From Bacillus renqingensis (lineage in GTDB: Bacteria; Bacillota; Bacilli; Bacillales; Cytobacillaceae), in the NCBI RefSeq assembly GCF_016464375.1, contig NZ_JADDIU010000004.1, positions 62,001 through 126,000 on the forward strand: a DNA stretch of 64,000 nucleotides, in the 5' to 3' direction. The first letter of the stretch is position 1, and every line of letters begins with the position of its first letter. Below the pieces are notes generated by a model, which saw only the letters and a list, made by a program, of their open reading frames with translations, did no database searches and was not told where the DNA came from. Both the position numbers and the translations under genes were made by a program. Below, in pieces: positions 44,673 through 54,180 of the stretch.

Positions 44673-46181
44673 ATGTTTCATGTAAAAAGAGAATTAGATT
44701 TAACGGCTGAACACGAGGGCTTAGTGATTGGCCTGTTTGACAAGCCTGAGAAGTTTTCGGGTTCATTGGCAAAGCTGGATGAACGCTTTGAGGGCCAGCT
44801 GACGGAGCTTGTTAAATCAGGCGATATCTCAGCCAAGCTAAAAAGAATTAGCAAAGTACATAGTCTAGGGAAAACCACAGCCAAAAGAATCTGGTTTGTT
44901 GGATTAGGAAAAGAAAAGGAATTATCCTTTGATAAACTGCGTGAGGCATTTGGCAAGCTTTTTAAAGAAGTCAAGGGAAGTAAGCAAGAAGAAGTTGCGG
45001 TGTTTGTAGATTCCTTTACCACCGATGAATGGGATGGATTAGATGCAGCCCACGCCTTGAGTGAAGCAATGGCGCTTGCCACTTATGAATTTAATGGCTA
45101 TAGGCAAAAATCCAATGAACCGGAGAAGAAACTGACCAACCTCACGATCTATAGTGAATTGTTTGATCAAGAGGATGTACAGGCGGCATTAACGGTAGGC
45201 TACACCTTTGGTAAGGGGACAAATTCAGCAAGGACGCTTGTGAATACTCCCGGTAATCTGCTGACGGCAACTGATCTGGCCCATTATGCGGCTGAGTTAG
45301 GAGCAAGGTACGATTTTGAAGTGGAAATTCTCGAAAAAGCTGAAATCGAAAAGCTTGGAATGGGAGCTTTCTTAGCTGTAAACAAAGGCTCAGCTGAACC
45401 GCCAAAGATGATCGTGCTAAAATATCAAGGTAAACAGGAATGGAAGGATGTTATCGGATTAGTCGGTAAAGGAATTACCTTTGATACGGGCGGCTATTCG
45501 ATTAAAACAAAAGCTGGTATCGTCGGTATGAAAACAGATATGGGCGGAGCAGCGGCTGTTCTTGGGGCAATGGAAATAATCGGGGAAATGAGACCGGAGC
45601 AGAACGTAGTAGCAGTAATTCCTTCGACAGATAATATGATCAGCGCTGGTGCGTTTAAGCCGGATGATGTGATTACCTCGATGAGCGGTAAAACGATTGA
45701 GGTATTAAATACAGATGCAGAAGGCCGTTTAGTGTTAGCAGATGCTTTGACGTATGCGAAGCATCATGGAGCAAACTATTTAGTCGATGTTGCCACATTA
45801 ACAGGCGGGGTCATTACGGCTCTTGGCGTACATACAACCGGAGCAATGACAAATTATGAGCCACTCTATGAGCAAGTGTTAGAAGCTTCGATGGAATCTG
45901 GTGAGCAAATGTGGCAATTGCCGCTGTTTGAATCAGAGAAAGAACGTGTGCGAAACAGCCAAGTCGCTGATTTAAACAATTCACCAGGCAGAGAAGGGCA
46001 TGCGATTGTTGCAGGTGCCTTTATCGGCGAATTTGCCGAAGGTACTCCGTGGGTTCATTTGGATATCGCCGGGACTGCCACCTCTTCAAAAGCTTATGAC
46101 CTTGGTCCATCGGGGGCAACCGGAGTAATGGTTCGTACCCTTGCATTGTTTGTTGAACGGTTTGAGCCGATGGAAACGTAA
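44673..46181 (+). CDS. pepA: Leucyl aminopeptidase PepA (M17 family)
   Basis: Cytosolic metallo-aminopeptidase of 502 aa that removes N-terminal residues, preferentially leucine. The M17 signature [12 protein letters not shown] is intact, and the metal-binding lysine/aspartate segment [20 protein letters not shown] with [15 protein letters not shown] is present. AGGAGGTGA equivalent (GGAGGTGAAA) lies before the ATG. Corresponds in position to yuiE of B. subtilis. Confidence 0.94.
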   Translation: MFHVKRELDLTAEHEGLVIGLFDKPEKFSGSLAKLDERFEGQLTELVKSGDISAKLKRISKVHSLGKTTAKRIWFVGLGKEKELSFDKLREAFGKLFKEVKGSKQEEVAVFVDSFTTDEWDGLDAAHALSEAMALATYEFNGYRQKSNEPEKKLTNLTIYSELFDQEDVQAALTVGYTFGKGTNSARTLVNTPGNLLTATDLAHYAAELGARYDFEVEILEKAEIEKLGMGAFLAVNKGSAEPPKMIVLKYQGKQEWKDVIGLVGKGITFDTGGYSIKTKAGIVGMKTDMGGAAAVLGAMEIIGEMRPEQNVVAVIPSTDNMISAGAFKPDDVITSMSGKTIEVLNTDAEGRLVLADALTYAKHHGANYLVDVATLTGGVITALGVHTTGAMTNYEPLYEQVLEASMESGEQMWQLPLFESEKERVRNSQVADLNNSPGREGHAIVAGAFIGEFAEGTPWVHLDIAGTATSSKAYDLGPSGATGVMVRTLALFVERFEPMET

Positions 46182-46306
46182 ATTCCTGGTATGCTGAAAA
46201 AAATCCTAACTTATCCTTATTCAAAACAGCCATAGCCCGCCCACTCCAATCTCCCCTTCTTTGCATATGAAGTAGTATAGGCAAATATAAAGGAGGTAAG
46301 GCCTTC

Positions 46307-46519
46307 ATGTACCCATATTATCGCAGTCCCTATCCGATTCCTGATCAACGCGCCTGGGGATGGCCGTTGGCAATCGGTGGACTTGGCTTTTTAGGTGGAC
46401 TAATTGGAGGCGGTCTCGGAGCTTCTATGGCGCTTCGTCCACCATATGGCGGCTATGGTTATCCAGGTTTCGGATATCCAGGCTATGGCTATGGTTATCC
46501 GTATCCGGGTTATTATTAA
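46307..46519 (+). CDS. Small glycine-zipper membrane protein with Gly-Tyr-Pro tail
   Basis: Protein of 70 aa. Residues about 17-43 form one hydrophobic segment rich in GxxxG repeats (GGLGFLGGLIGGGLG), and the C-terminus is a low-complexity tail of GYG/GYP/PYPGYY. AAGGAGGT lies 9 bp before the ATG and a terminator follows the stop, so the gene looks real. The tail resembles spore coat or exosporium Gly/Tyr-rich proteins; no family could be named. Confidence 0.7.
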   Translation: MYPYYRSPYPIPDQRAWGWPLAIGGLGFLGGLIGGGLGASMALRPPYGGYGYPGFGYPGYGYGYPYPGYY

Positions 46520-46525
46520 ACGATG

Positions 46526-46551
46526 AAAAAACAGCCTTCACGGCTGTTTTT
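46526..46551 (+). terminator. Terminator of the 70-aa Gly/Tyr protein gene
   Basis: AAAACAGCC and GGCTGTTTT form a stem with a 5-nt loop. Confidence 0.88.
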
Positions 46552-46622
46552 CATTTAAAAAGAGGAAAATCGGGATAAATCAAGAATAGATTCTATAAGG
46601 AAGAATCTAAATAAATGGAGAG

Positions 46623-47012
46623 ATGAAAGTGATTGAAAACACATTAGTAGCGGCGCTAGGAATCGAAATTACCCATTTAGAGAAGGGGAAGGTAGTTGCC
46701 ACAATGCCGGTTGATGAGAGGACGCGGCAGCCATTTGGGATCTTACACGGTGGAGCTTCGGTCGCGTTAGCAGAGACGGTTGCCAGTTTTGGCGCATATG
46801 AGCTAATTGATAAAGAAACAGAAGTGGTTGCCGGACTTGAAATTAATGCAAATCATGTTCGCCCAAAAGCAGATGGAATGGTGACCGCAGTAGCAACCGT
46901 TCTGCATCAAGGCAGAACGACAATGGTTTGGGATATCAAAATTACCGATGAACAGGACCGGCTTATTTGTGTTTCAAGATGTACGATGGCGGTCATTAAA
47001 AAGAAGAAATAA
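46623..47012 (+). CDS. yuxO: Hotdog-fold thioesterase YuxO (PaaI family)
   Basis: Acyl-CoA thioesterase-like protein of 129 aa. The active-site segment PFGILHGGASVALAETVAS, with the catalytic His-Gly-Gly and downstream Glu, matches hotdog PaaI/MenI-type enzymes; the substrate is unknown. The start is ambiguous between the ATG at 46623 and the GTG at 46629, the latter having GGAGAG at better spacing. A terminator follows. Confidence 0.88.
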   Translation: MKVIENTLVAALGIEITHLEKGKVVATMPVDERTRQPFGILHGGASVALAETVASFGAYELIDKETEVVAGLEINANHVRPKADGMVTAVATVLHQGRTTMVWDIKITDEQDRLICVSRCTMAVIKKKK

Positions 47013-47016
47013 TACG

Positions 47017-47046
47017 AAAAGGATGGGCTTTTCCCATCCTTTTTTA
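47017..47046 (+). terminator. Terminator of yuxO
   Basis: AAGGATGGG and CCCATCCTT form a 9-bp stem with a 4-nt loop and T-run. Confidence 0.9.
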
Positions 47047-47095
47047 ACGACATTAACGAAAGTTTTCAAATGAAAATCAATTTGGCCATTCCTTT

Positions 47096-47479
47096 TTAGG
47101 CCTTGAAATAATCCTTTTTTAAGGAGTCTATCATTTCTAGACTCTTCTCAGCCCATTCAGTTGGGGTTTTTCTCAGTTCCTGGATCATCTTTTCAACCGC
47201 ATCTTTTAGTGACTCTGAATAGTCAGGTACCGCACCTTCATATGGCTTCACCATCTGTTTGGGGATATTTGCCTGTTCCCTGAAAGCAAGTGCACGGCGT
47301 TCGTGGAAGATAAGCACATCTGCATCTTTTGGGTTGTGCAGATCCCCCTGCATTGGATGCTTCAAAACTCCGAGCACCCTTACTAAATAATGCTGTGGAC
47401 GAATATCGGTGATTTCCCCAATATATTTGCCCGTTTTATAAATTCCTGTAACGATTGTGCCAACTTGTAATTCATTCAT
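47096..47479 (-). CDS. kapB: Kinase-associated protein KapB
   Basis: Protein of 127 aa matching the KapB family: VGTIVTGIYKTGKYIGEI and PQHYLVRVLGVLKHPMQGDLHNP. In B. subtilis KapB is needed for the KinB branch of the sporulation phosphorelay. It has been called a lipoprotein, but no signal peptide or lipobox is visible here, so this protein looks cytoplasmic. kinB itself is not next to it. Confidence 0.85.
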   Translation of the reverse strand: MNELQVGTIVTGIYKTGKYIGEITDIRPQHYLVRVLGVLKHPMQGDLHNPKDADVLIFHERRALAFREQANIPKQMVKPYEGAVPDYSESLKDAVEKMIQELRKTPTEWAEKSLEMIDSLKKDYFKA

Positions 47480-47578
47480 AAAAACACTCCTAATTGGTCA
47501 TTTACTACTTCCATTTTATTACGAAAAAGATAAAATGAAAAACATAGTGTAATAAAGTAAAAATTGGAGGAAAGATAT

Positions 47579-48319
47579 ATGAGGAAGAGCTTATTCAATC
47601 TATTCACTCTTTTAACAATGGTTATCATGTTATCAGCTTGTGGGACAAGCGATAAAACCGAACCGGAAAAAGCGAAGAACACCGCGCCTAAAACAGAACA
47701 GAAGGAAGGGAATCAAAAAGTGGCAAATTCAGTTTATCCTCAGCTTACGACAGAAGTAGCCGAGAATGAAAGACTTGTTGAAATGGAAACATCGATGGGA
47801 AATATCAAAATAAAGTTATTCCCTGAATATGCTCCAAAAGCAGTGGAAAATTTTGTGAAGCATAGTGAGGATGGTTATTATGATGGTCTGATCTTTCACC
47901 GGGTAATTAAAGATTTCATGATCCAAGGCGGGGATCCTAAGGGGAATGGAACCGGGGGAGAAAGTATTTGGGGGACTCCGTTTGAAGATGAGTTTTCAAA
48001 TAATCTTTTTAACCTGAGAGGGGCCTTGTCAATGGCGAATTCCGGTGATAACACGAACGGAAGCCAGTTTTTCATTGTGCAAAGCAGCAAACTCGACCCT
48101 TCGATGAAGGAGAAGATGGAAAAGGCAGGTTATCCGCGGGAAATGATTGAAGCATATGAAAAAAATGGTGGAACGCCATGGCTTGATCATCACCATACGG
48201 TATTTGGCCAAGTGGTGGAGGGCATGGATGTGGTTGATCAAATTGCTGGTACACCTGTAGACGGGAAGGATAAACCGAAAAAGGATGTCGTCATCAAACA
48301 GATAAAAGTATTAAAATAA
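47579..48319 (+). CDS. Cyclophilin-type peptidyl-prolyl isomerase lipoprotein
   Basis: Protein of 246 aa: signal peptide with lipobox MLSACG (Cys21), a charged linker, and a cyclophilin domain from about residue 66. Active-site segments [35 protein letters not shown] and the late [18 protein letters not shown] are intact. It should catalyse proline isomerisation of secreted proteins at the outer face of the membrane. The ATG at 47579 follows GGAGGAAAG. Confidence 0.92.
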   Translation: MRKSLFNLFTLLTMVIMLSACGTSDKTEPEKAKNTAPKTEQKEGNQKVANSVYPQLTTEVAENERLVEMETSMGNIKIKLFPEYAPKAVENFVKHSEDGYYDGLIFHRVIKDFMIQGGDPKGNGTGGESIWGTPFEDEFSNNLFNLRGALSMANSGDNTNGSQFFIVQSSKLDPSMKEKMEKAGYPREMIEAYEKNGGTPWLDHHHTVFGQVVEGMDVVDQIAGTPVDGKDKPKKDVVIKQIKVLK

Positions 48320-48397
48320 CCAGCCTTTTCTTGGAAAGAAACATCTTACACTGGTATACTTACTATTAATAGGTCCTTTAAGAAGGGAAGTAAAGAG

Positions 48398-48607
48398 ATG
48401 TTTTATCCGCTTGTTTTGTCATTGTTTTTATATTTTCCTGAAGATAAGTCAGAATATATTCCAGCCGCTATCAGTTTTAGTATTTTTTTAATCGGTGCCC
48501 TGATAACAATGAGATTGATTATAAATCATTCTAAAAAGGAAGCCGAAAAGGCGAAGAAACTGGAGGAACAAATTTTAAATAACCAATCATCGGAAAAGAA
48601 CAGCTAA
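48398..48607 (+). CDS. Small membrane protein, unknown
   Basis: Protein of 69 aa with hydrophobic segments at residues 1-13 and about 20-43, then a Lys/Glu-rich coiled tail (SKKEAEKAKKLEEQIL). GAAGGGAAG lies upstream, and a terminator overlaps its stop, which supports expression. No family recognised. Confidence 0.62.
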   Translation: MFYPLVLSLFLYFPEDKSEYIPAAISFSIFLIGALITMRLIINHSKKEAEKAKKLEEQILNNQSSEKNS

Positions 48608-48620
48608 GCTGTTCTTTTTT
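48597..48620 (+). terminator. Terminator overlapping the stop of the 69-aa gene
   Basis: AAGAACAGC, three loop bases including the stop codon, and GCTGTTCTT, followed by T. Confidence 0.88.
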
Positions 48621-48696
48621 AGCATCTTCCGCCCTGTATAAGGCAGGGGTAATTCGCCAATACTAATGGCAAATTGTCGATTTTGGGGGTGTGCGT

Positions 48697-49248
48697 TTGA
48701 AAAAAATCTGGACCGTCGTTTCACTTCTCCTGTTGACAGGCTGCATGGAAAAGGAGATTACAAGGACGAATGTGGAGATGTTTAATGCGGACGGGGATTC
48801 GTTGGGGACGATTAAATTAGCCGAACAATCAAGCGGTGTCAAACTATCGGTTAATCTAAAAGGACTGCTGCCGGGTGAACATGCGATTCATATTCATGAC
48901 AAAGGAAAATGTAAGGCACCGGATTTTAAATCAGCAGGAGACCACTTTAATCCGGAAGACAAAGAACATGGTCTTCTCCATCCTAAAGGAGCACATGGTG
49001 GTGACCTGCCAAATCTGATTGTTGAAGATGATGGCTCTGTAAAGGCAGATTTGATGGCACCGAATGTAACATTAAAGGACGGGAAAAAATCACTGTTTAC
49101 TAAAAAAGGTACTTCCATTGTGATTCACGAAGGGAAGGACGATGGTATGTCACAGCCGGCAGGGGATTCTGGTAAACGGATTGCTTGTGGGGAAATCTCC
49201 AGCGATAAACAGAAGCAAGGTCAAATGGAAACGCAAGATGACAAATAA
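48697..49248 (+). CDS. sodC: Cu/Zn superoxide dismutase-like lipoprotein
   Basis: Lipoprotein of 183 aa with lipobox LLTGC at Cys16. The domain keeps the Cu/Zn-SOD ligands: His65 and His67 in [11 protein letters not shown], His83 in GDHFNP, His91/His95/His100 with Asp103 on the zinc loop, and His144 in VIHEGKDD. Cys72 and Cys164 can form the structural disulfide. The C-terminal active-site arginine is replaced or shifted (GKRIACGE keeps an Arg), so activity is plausible. A TTG start is used, with GGGGGTG 5 bp upstream. Confidence 0.85.
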   Translation: MKKIWTVVSLLLLTGCMEKEITRTNVEMFNADGDSLGTIKLAEQSSGVKLSVNLKGLLPGEHAIHIHDKGKCKAPDFKSAGDHFNPEDKEHGLLHPKGAHGGDLPNLIVEDDGSVKADLMAPNVTLKDGKKSLFTKKGTSIVIHEGKDDGMSQPAGDSGKRIACGEISSDKQKQGQMETQDDK

Positions 49249-49317
49249 AATCGTGAAAACTTTCGGAAAATGGCGGGCTTTTTCTTACAGTACCAGATTT
49301 ATATCATTCGATTGAGT

Positions 49318-49425
49318 TGTCCAGCTACAAGGAAGGCTTCGGCAGCATCAGCATCGCACGAAGGAAAAGCGAAAGTTTTTTCGAGGAGGCCATATGCCGC
49401 TGACCAGGACGCTTTGCGCTTTTCT
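49318..49425 (-). repeat. Dispersed structured repeat, copy E
   Basis: A shorter copy: TACAAGGAAGGCTTCGGCAG, CACGAAGGAAAAGCGAAAG, GAGGCCATATGCCGCTGACC, ending GCTTTGCGCTTTTC. It is preceded by CAGATTTATATCATTCGA, also seen next to copies A and B. It occupies most of the 276-bp gap between sodC and the Gly/Tyr-rich gene. Confidence 0.82.
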
Positions 49426-49524
49426 TTTTAGAAAACGCCCTTTTTTCTTTTTTTAGGTATCCATCTATGCTTATCCCAAAAGTTGTACATACACTACCAT
49501 GAGATTTGTATAGGAGGGATTCAC

Positions 49525-49797
49525 ATGGAAAAAAGACAATACGGCGGGTTTCCAGGACAGTTTTTCCCGCAAATGGGTTACCCACAAATGGGTGGTTATC
49601 AAGGCTATCCGTATACAGGAGGTTATTCACAGTTTCCGCACATGGGCGGCGGGTATCAGCACAATCCCCACATGGGGGGCGGTTATCAGCATAACCCACA
49701 CATGGGCGGCTATTCGGGCTATCCAAAAGGACACCATTCATCAATGAATTATCCGTACTATGGCAGGGAGAGCAAAGGTAAGAAATCAGTGGAATAA
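49525..49797 (+). CDS. Gly/Tyr/His-rich repeat protein, spore coat-like
   Basis: Protein of 90 aa, almost all low-complexity. It carries YPQMGGYQGYPY and then tandem copies of GGGYQHNPHM, ending GGYSGYPKGHH and a Lys-rich tail. GGAGGG lies 6 bp before the ATG at 49525, and a terminator follows the stop. The composition is like spore coat or exosporium proteins; no named family could be assigned. The frame is open in other phases because the repeats are GC-biased; the ribosome site decides the frame. Confidence 0.72.
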   Translation: MEKRQYGGFPGQFFPQMGYPQMGGYQGYPYTGGYSQFPHMGGGYQHNPHMGGGYQHNPHMGGYSGYPKGHHSSMNYPYYGRESKGKKSVE

Positions 49798-49815
49798 CTT
49801 TATGATTTTTTGAAA

Positions 49816-49846
49816 AAACAACCTGTTCCGAAGGGACGGGTTGTTT
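49816..49846 (+). terminator. Terminator of the 90-aa coat-like gene
   Basis: AAACAACCTGTTCC and GGGACGGGTTGTTT form a long stem with a 3-nt loop. Confidence 0.85.
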
Positions 49847-50131
49847 GCATTTTTTCATAGCCATATGTTTAGATCTCCCCTCATAGATGGGAGAAACCAA
49901 AAAAGTGATGAATGCTGTAAGAATGGCAAATCAAAATAGTATAGAAAACAGACAAAGTGAGGAAAGTGAGGTAAAATGGGTTACGGTAAATGGATTTTCT
50001 CATTCTCAATGTAAAGCTAAAAGGTATGATCCGGCTTGAATGGGATCTGCCTTGGAAAAGCCAGCAATTGAAGGATGAACACCTTAATCAGGTAAATAAT
50101 ATATAAAAACACCAAGAAAGGATGGTTCAGA

Positions 50132-51544
50132 TTGGAAAAACAACAAATTGGTGTGGTTGGTGTCGGCGTTATGGGGAGGAGCCTTGCGCTTAATTTTGAA
50201 AGCAAGGGTTTTTCTGTATCTATCTATGACCTTTCCGAAGAAAAAGTAAACGAAATTCTAGAACATCATAATGGAAAAAACATCGTGGGAACGACGAATA
50301 TCGAAGAATTTATTCAATCGCTGGAAAGTCCGCGAAAAATCCTTTTAATGGTAAATGCCGGAGTGATTACCGATAAAGCGATTGAATCCTTGCTTCCATT
50401 TTTAGATCAAGGGGATATTCTGATTGACGGTGGAAACACATTTTTCCAGGATACTATCCGTAGAAATAAACAGTTAGCAGAGAAGGGGATTCATTTTATC
50501 GGGGCAGGGGTTTCTGGCGGAGAAGAAGGAGCGCTTAAAGGTCCAGCCATAATGCCAAGTGGGCAAAAGGAAGCTTACGAAGCAGTCAAGCCGATGCTAA
50601 CGGCCATTTCGGCAAAGGTCGATGGAGAGCCGTGTTGTACATATATTGGACCAAATGGTGCAGGGCATTATGTGAAAATGGTTCATAACGGAATTGAATA
50701 TGGGGACATCCAGCTTATTTGTGAATCCTATCATTTAATGAAATCTTTGCTTGGCTTATCTGCAGATGAACTCCATAAGGTATTTAATGAATGGAATCAG
50801 GGGGAACTCGATAGCTTTTTAATTGAAATTACGGCTGATATTTTTACAAAAATTGATGACGAAACGGGAAAACCATTAGTTGATCTTATTCTCGACCGTG
50901 CAGGACAAAAGGGAACAGGGAAATGGACAAGCCAAAACGCCCTTGATCTAGGGGTCCCATTAACAATGATTACAGAATCGGTTTTCTCCCGCTTCCTATC
51001 AGGGATGAAAGAGGAGCGAGTGATGGCAAGCAAGATATTAAAAGGACCGGCACAGAACAAATTTATTGGCAATAAAGCTGAGTTTGTTGAGCAGATTCGC
51101 AAAACCCTGTATTTTAGTAAAATAATTTCCTATGCTCAAGGTTTCGCTCAATATAAAGTAGCATCCAGCGAATATGGTTGGGATTTACAGCTCGGTGAAA
51201 TCGCAAAAATCTTCCGCGGCGGCTGTATTATCCGGGCGGCATTCCTAGAAAATATTATGGACGCCTATGATCGGAATCCAAATTTGGAAAATCTGCTGTT
51301 GGATGCTTACTTTCAGTCGATTACAGCTGAGTATCAAGAGGCAGCGCGTGAAGTGGTTTCTTCTGCGGTAAAGGCAGGGATTCCTGTCCCGGGACTTTCG
51401 AGTGCCCTAGCTTATTATGATAGCTATCGCACCGAGGTTCTACCAGCCAATTTGCTTCAGGCACAACGGGATTATTTTGGAGCCCACACCTATCAGCGAA
51501 TCGACAAGGAAGGAACCTTCCACACAGAATGGCTTGAAAAATAA
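50132..51544 (+). CDS. gndA: 6-phosphogluconate dehydrogenase, decarboxylating (GndA type)
   Basis: NADP-linked dehydrogenase of 470 aa of the pentose phosphate pathway, making ribulose 5-phosphate and CO2. Dinucleotide motif [18 protein letters not shown]-type [19 protein letters not shown], and catalytic Lys182, Asn186 and Glu189 in [13 protein letters not shown]. The TTG start at 50132 has AAAGGA about 9 bp upstream. The 335 bp before it (49800-50131) hold a terminator and only a doubtful 43-codon frame at 49906. Confidence 0.94.
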   Translation: MEKQQIGVVGVGVMGRSLALNFESKGFSVSIYDLSEEKVNEILEHHNGKNIVGTTNIEEFIQSLESPRKILLMVNAGVITDKAIESLLPFLDQGDILIDGGNTFFQDTIRRNKQLAEKGIHFIGAGVSGGEEGALKGPAIMPSGQKEAYEAVKPMLTAISAKVDGEPCCTYIGPNGAGHYVKMVHNGIEYGDIQLICESYHLMKSLLGLSADELHKVFNEWNQGELDSFLIEITADIFTKIDDETGKPLVDLILDRAGQKGTGKWTSQNALDLGVPLTMITESVFSRFLSGMKEERVMASKILKGPAQNKFIGNKAEFVEQIRKTLYFSKIISYAQGFAQYKVASSEYGWDLQLGEIAKIFRGGCIIRAAFLENIMDAYDRNPNLENLLLDAYFQSITAEYQEAAREVVSSAVKAGIPVPGLSSALAYYDSYRTEVLPANLLQAQRDYFGAHTYQRIDKEGTFHTEWLEK

Positions 51545-51587
51545 TCATCAAAGGTCAGACTGATTATACGTCTGGCTTTTGATGATC
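51544..51587 (+). terminator. Terminator of gndA
   Basis: ATCATCAAA and TTTGATGAT, with an inner CAGAC/GTCTG stem, form a long hairpin right after the stop; the T-run is short. Confidence 0.7.
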
Positions 51588-51708
51588 TTACTCCTACACG
51601 ATAAAAAAGTGGACGAACCTGATGGTTGTCCACTAAAAAAAGGGGGGAATACTAGAAAGCTTGTCATCATGCTTTCCATATTTCACTCTTCTTATACATG
51701 AAAAATAA

Positions 51709-51734
51709 AAAAGCGGTTAGATTCGCCGCTTTTT
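51709..51734. terminator. Terminator next to the XRE regulator gene
   Basis: AAAAGCGG and CCGCTTTT form a stem flanked by A and T runs on both strands. Confidence 0.82.
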
Positions 51735-51967
51735 CATTTGTTTTCCTTTAATGTCTGGCTGTTAGCTTGCTGTTTTTCTAAAAGGTCTGAAGCAGCGATG
51801 TCCAGAACAGTAGACAATTTTAAAATAGTTTGGGTACTGGGGATTTGTTCGCCAGACTCATATTTCTCGATCGTTTGTGTGCCTACTCTCACTTTTTTGG
51901 CTAGTTCTTCTTGTGTCATTTTCCGCATTTCACGAGCGGTTTTGATGGTTTGGCCAATCGTATTCAT
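51734..51967 (-). CDS. XRE-family transcriptional regulator
   Basis: DNA-binding protein of 77 aa consisting of one XRE helix-turn-helix (MTQEELAKKVRVGTQTIEKYESG) plus a short C-terminal helix rich in Gln/Lys. The ATG at 51967 follows GGGGGTGA by 5-6 bp. No effector domain is present. It may regulate itself or the divergent yugI; the target is unknown. Confidence 0.87.
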   Translation of the reverse strand: MNTIGQTIKTAREMRKMTQEELAKKVRVGTQTIEKYESGEQIPSTQTILKLSTVLDIAASDLLEKQQANSQTLKENK

Positions 51968-52119
51968 ACTGTTCACCCCCATTGAAAAAAAGAAAGTCCT
52001 TCACTATTAGTTTATCATGTTTACAAAAACATATCTTCTTTTTAATTTGAATATTATGTTACGGATTTCCGACATTGCTCAAATTTGGCCAGCAAAAATC
52101 CATTTGTTCAGGTTTGCTT

Positions 52120-52148
52120 TTGTTTTAAGTAATGAATTATGATATAAT
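52120..52148 (+). promoter_or_regulatory. SigA-type promoter of yugI
   Basis: TTGTTT (52120-52125) and TATAAT (52143-52148) are spaced by 17 bp, 53 bp before the yugI start. No SigB pattern could be assigned with confidence although B. subtilis YugI is a general stress protein. Confidence 0.5.
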
Positions 52149-52200
52149 TTTATACTGCGCATATAAGAGTATATATTATTATCTATTTAGGAGTGTTTTC

Positions 52201-52602
52201 ATGACAGGAAATATTGAAGCAGGAAGTATCTTAACAGGCAAGGTAACGGGGATTCAACCATATGGAGCATTTGTTGCATTAGATGAACATACACAAGGAC
52301 TAGTGCATATTTCGGAAATCACGCACGGTTATGTGAAAGATATTCATGATCACCTAAAAGTGGGCGACGAGGTTAAGGTGAAAGTGTTATCAGTTGATGA
52401 GGAAGCCGGAAAAATCGGTCTGTCAATCAAGGCAACGGAAGAAGCTCCTGTTCAACCGGCAGCCCGAGCTAGGAAGCCGCGCAGACGCCAAGCTGCAGCG
52501 ATAATTCAGGAGGGGGATGGACAGCAAGGCTTTAACACACTTAAAGAGAAACTTCAAGAATGGATTGATCAATCCCAGAGTGAGGATTTAATTAAAAAAT
52601 AA
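52201..52602 (+). CDS. yugI: S1 RNA-binding general stress protein 13 (YugI)
   Basis: Protein of 133 aa: an S1 domain at about residues 5-75 (GSILTGKVTGIQPYGAFVAL, GLVHISEITHGYVKD, KVGDEVKVKVLSVD) and a basic, Ala/Arg-rich tail. It binds RNA, probably on ribosomes. The ATG at 52201 has TAGGAG 8 bp upstream; the longer upstream frame crosses the promoter. A terminator follows. Confidence 0.92.
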   Translation: MTGNIEAGSILTGKVTGIQPYGAFVALDEHTQGLVHISEITHGYVKDIHDHLKVGDEVKVKVLSVDEEAGKIGLSIKATEEAPVQPAARARKPRRRQAAAIIQEGDGQQGFNTLKEKLQEWIDQSQSEDLIKK

Positions 52603-52610
52603 AAATTGGC

Positions 52611-52656
52611 AAAAGCTTAGGAAGCTCTGTTGGTTGAAACCTAGGCTTTTTTTTTT
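52611..52656 (+). terminator. Terminator of yugI
   Basis: AAAGCTTAGG and CCTAGGCTTT form a stem with one mismatch, followed by ten T residues. Confidence 0.85.
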
Positions 52657-52659
52657 GGA

Positions 52660-52760
52660 AAAGAAGCGGAGCGGCGGTGCAAAAGCAATCGCTTCCGGTT
52701 TTTCTTATGGTATCATAATTATAGAATTGTTCAGCCCCAGCGCCCTCGCGTTTTTCTTAT
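52660..52760 (+). repeat. Degenerate remnant of the dispersed repeat, copy F
   Basis: GAATTGTTCAGCCCCAGCGCC directly joined to CTCGCGTTTTTCTTATT resembles the two outer ends of copies A, B and E without a core. It is preceded by an inverted pair, AAGCGGAGCGG and CGCTTCCGGTTTTTC. The call is tentative. Confidence 0.45.
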
Positions 52761-52833
52761 TAAAATTTTGTGAACGGTTCATTCTTTGCCAGCGTTGGGC
52801 TACAATAGAAGTAATCTCTTTAAAAGGTGGGGA

Positions 52834-54039
52834 ATGAGAGTGAACACAAATGTTAATTCACAAGAAATCATTGAACAAACAGAGAAATATGGAGCCCATA
52901 ACTATCTTCCGCTGCCAATCGTTGTTTCACAGGCAGAGGGTGTGTGGGTTGAGGATCCGGAAGGCAATAAATATATGGATATGCTTAGTGCTTACTCCGC
53001 GGTCAACCAAGGTCACCGCCATCCAAAAATTATTCAAGCATTAAAGGATCAGGCAGACAGGGTAACCTTAACCTCACGTGCTTTTCATAATGATCAGCTT
53101 GGCCCTTGGTATGAAAAGATTTGCAAGTTGACAAACAAAGAAATGGCCCTTCCAATGAATACAGGGGCAGAAGCTGTCGAAACAGCCTTTAAGGCTGCAC
53201 GCCGCTGGGGTTATGACATAAAAGGGATTCCAGAAAATCAGGCGGAGATTATCGGTTGTATCGGCAATTTTCACGGCCGAACGATGACAGCGGTCTCATT
53301 ATCATCTGAAGAAGAGTATCAACGGGGATTTGGTCCAATGCTTCCAGGAATTAAGCTCGTTCAATATGGTGATTTGGCAAGCTTAAAGCAAGCGATTACC
53401 CCGAATACTGCCGCATTTCTGGTTGAACCGATTCAGGGGGAAGCAGGGATTGTTATTCCGCCCGAAGGATATTTAAAGGCAGCCTTTGAGCTTTGTAAGG
53501 AACATAATGTCTTGTTTATTGCGGATGAGATCCAAGCAGGATTAGCACGTACTGGTAAAATGTTTGCTTGCCAGTGGGAAGACATTGAGCCGGATGTCTA
53601 TATCCTTGGAAAGGCACTAGGAGGCGGGGTATTTCCAATTTCCTGTGTTGTAGCAAATAAAGATATTTTAGGAGTATTTAATCCCGGCTCACACGGTTCA
53701 ACCTTTGGCGGCAATCCAATGGCATGTGCCGTTTCGATGGCCGCACTCGATGTTCTTATCGATGAAAACTTAGCCCAACGATCATTAGAGCTTGGGGAAT
53801 ATTTTATGGAGAAATTAAAGCAAATCAATAACCCGGTCATTAAAGAAGTGCGCGGACGTGGTTTGTTTATTGGTGTCGAGCTAAATGAAGAGGCACGTAA
53901 GTACTGTGAACAATTAAAAGAGGAAGGGCTGTTGTGCAAGGAAACCCATGATACTGTCATCCGCTTTGCACCACCGCTTGTAATTACGAAAGAAGAACTC
54001 GATTGGGCGATTGAGCGAATCACCAAGGTTCTCGGCTAA
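52834..54039 (+). CDS. rocD: Ornithine aminotransferase RocD
   Basis: PLP enzyme of 401 aa that converts ornithine and 2-oxoglutarate to glutamate semialdehyde and glutamate, in arginine catabolism. Motifs [27 protein letters not shown] [30 protein letters not shown] and the PLP lysine in [14 protein letters not shown] are intact. The ATG at 52834 gives the same length as the B. subtilis protein; AGGTGGGG lies just upstream. rocE/rocF are not adjacent, so it is a stand-alone gene. Confidence 0.95.
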   Translation: MRVNTNVNSQEIIEQTEKYGAHNYLPLPIVVSQAEGVWVEDPEGNKYMDMLSAYSAVNQGHRHPKIIQALKDQADRVTLTSRAFHNDQLGPWYEKICKLTNKEMALPMNTGAEAVETAFKAARRWGYDIKGIPENQAEIIGCIGNFHGRTMTAVSLSSEEEYQRGFGPMLPGIKLVQYGDLASLKQAITPNTAAFLVEPIQGEAGIVIPPEGYLKAAFELCKEHNVLFIADEIQAGLARTGKMFACQWEDIEPDVYILGKALGGGVFPISCVVANKDILGVFNPGSHGSTFGGNPMACAVSMAALDVLIDENLAQRSLELGEYFMEKLKQINNPVIKEVRGRGLFIGVELNEEARKYCEQLKEEGLLCKETHDTVIRFAPPLVITKEELDWAIERITKVLG

Positions 54040-54091
54040 TTTTAGAGAATTTGCAAAAATAATGGCCGTGCCGTCTTATAGTGAAAAGAAA

Positions 54092-54130
54092 ACCGGGTGA
54101 ATGGATCAATTCGCCCGGTACTAGTTTTTT
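54092..54130 (+). terminator. Terminator of rocD
   Basis: ACCGGGTGAAT and ATTCGCCCGGT form a stem with one mismatch, followed by TTTTTT. Confidence 0.82.
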
Positions 54131-54180
54131 GCAAAAAGGCGGATATTATTTAATAATGAAAATGGACAGGAGTGATTGTC

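Noticed and set aside
49325-49900. 191-codon open frame on the minus strand
   Set aside because: It is antisense to the Gly/Tyr-rich gene and runs into the dispersed repeat; its composition (Cys/Arg/Pro repeats) is explained by the opposite-strand repeats, and the plus-strand gene has a good ribosome site.
49906-50037. 43-codon frame upstream of gndA
   Set aside because: The nearest purine-rich site is about 15 bp away and no family is recognised; evidence is too weak.
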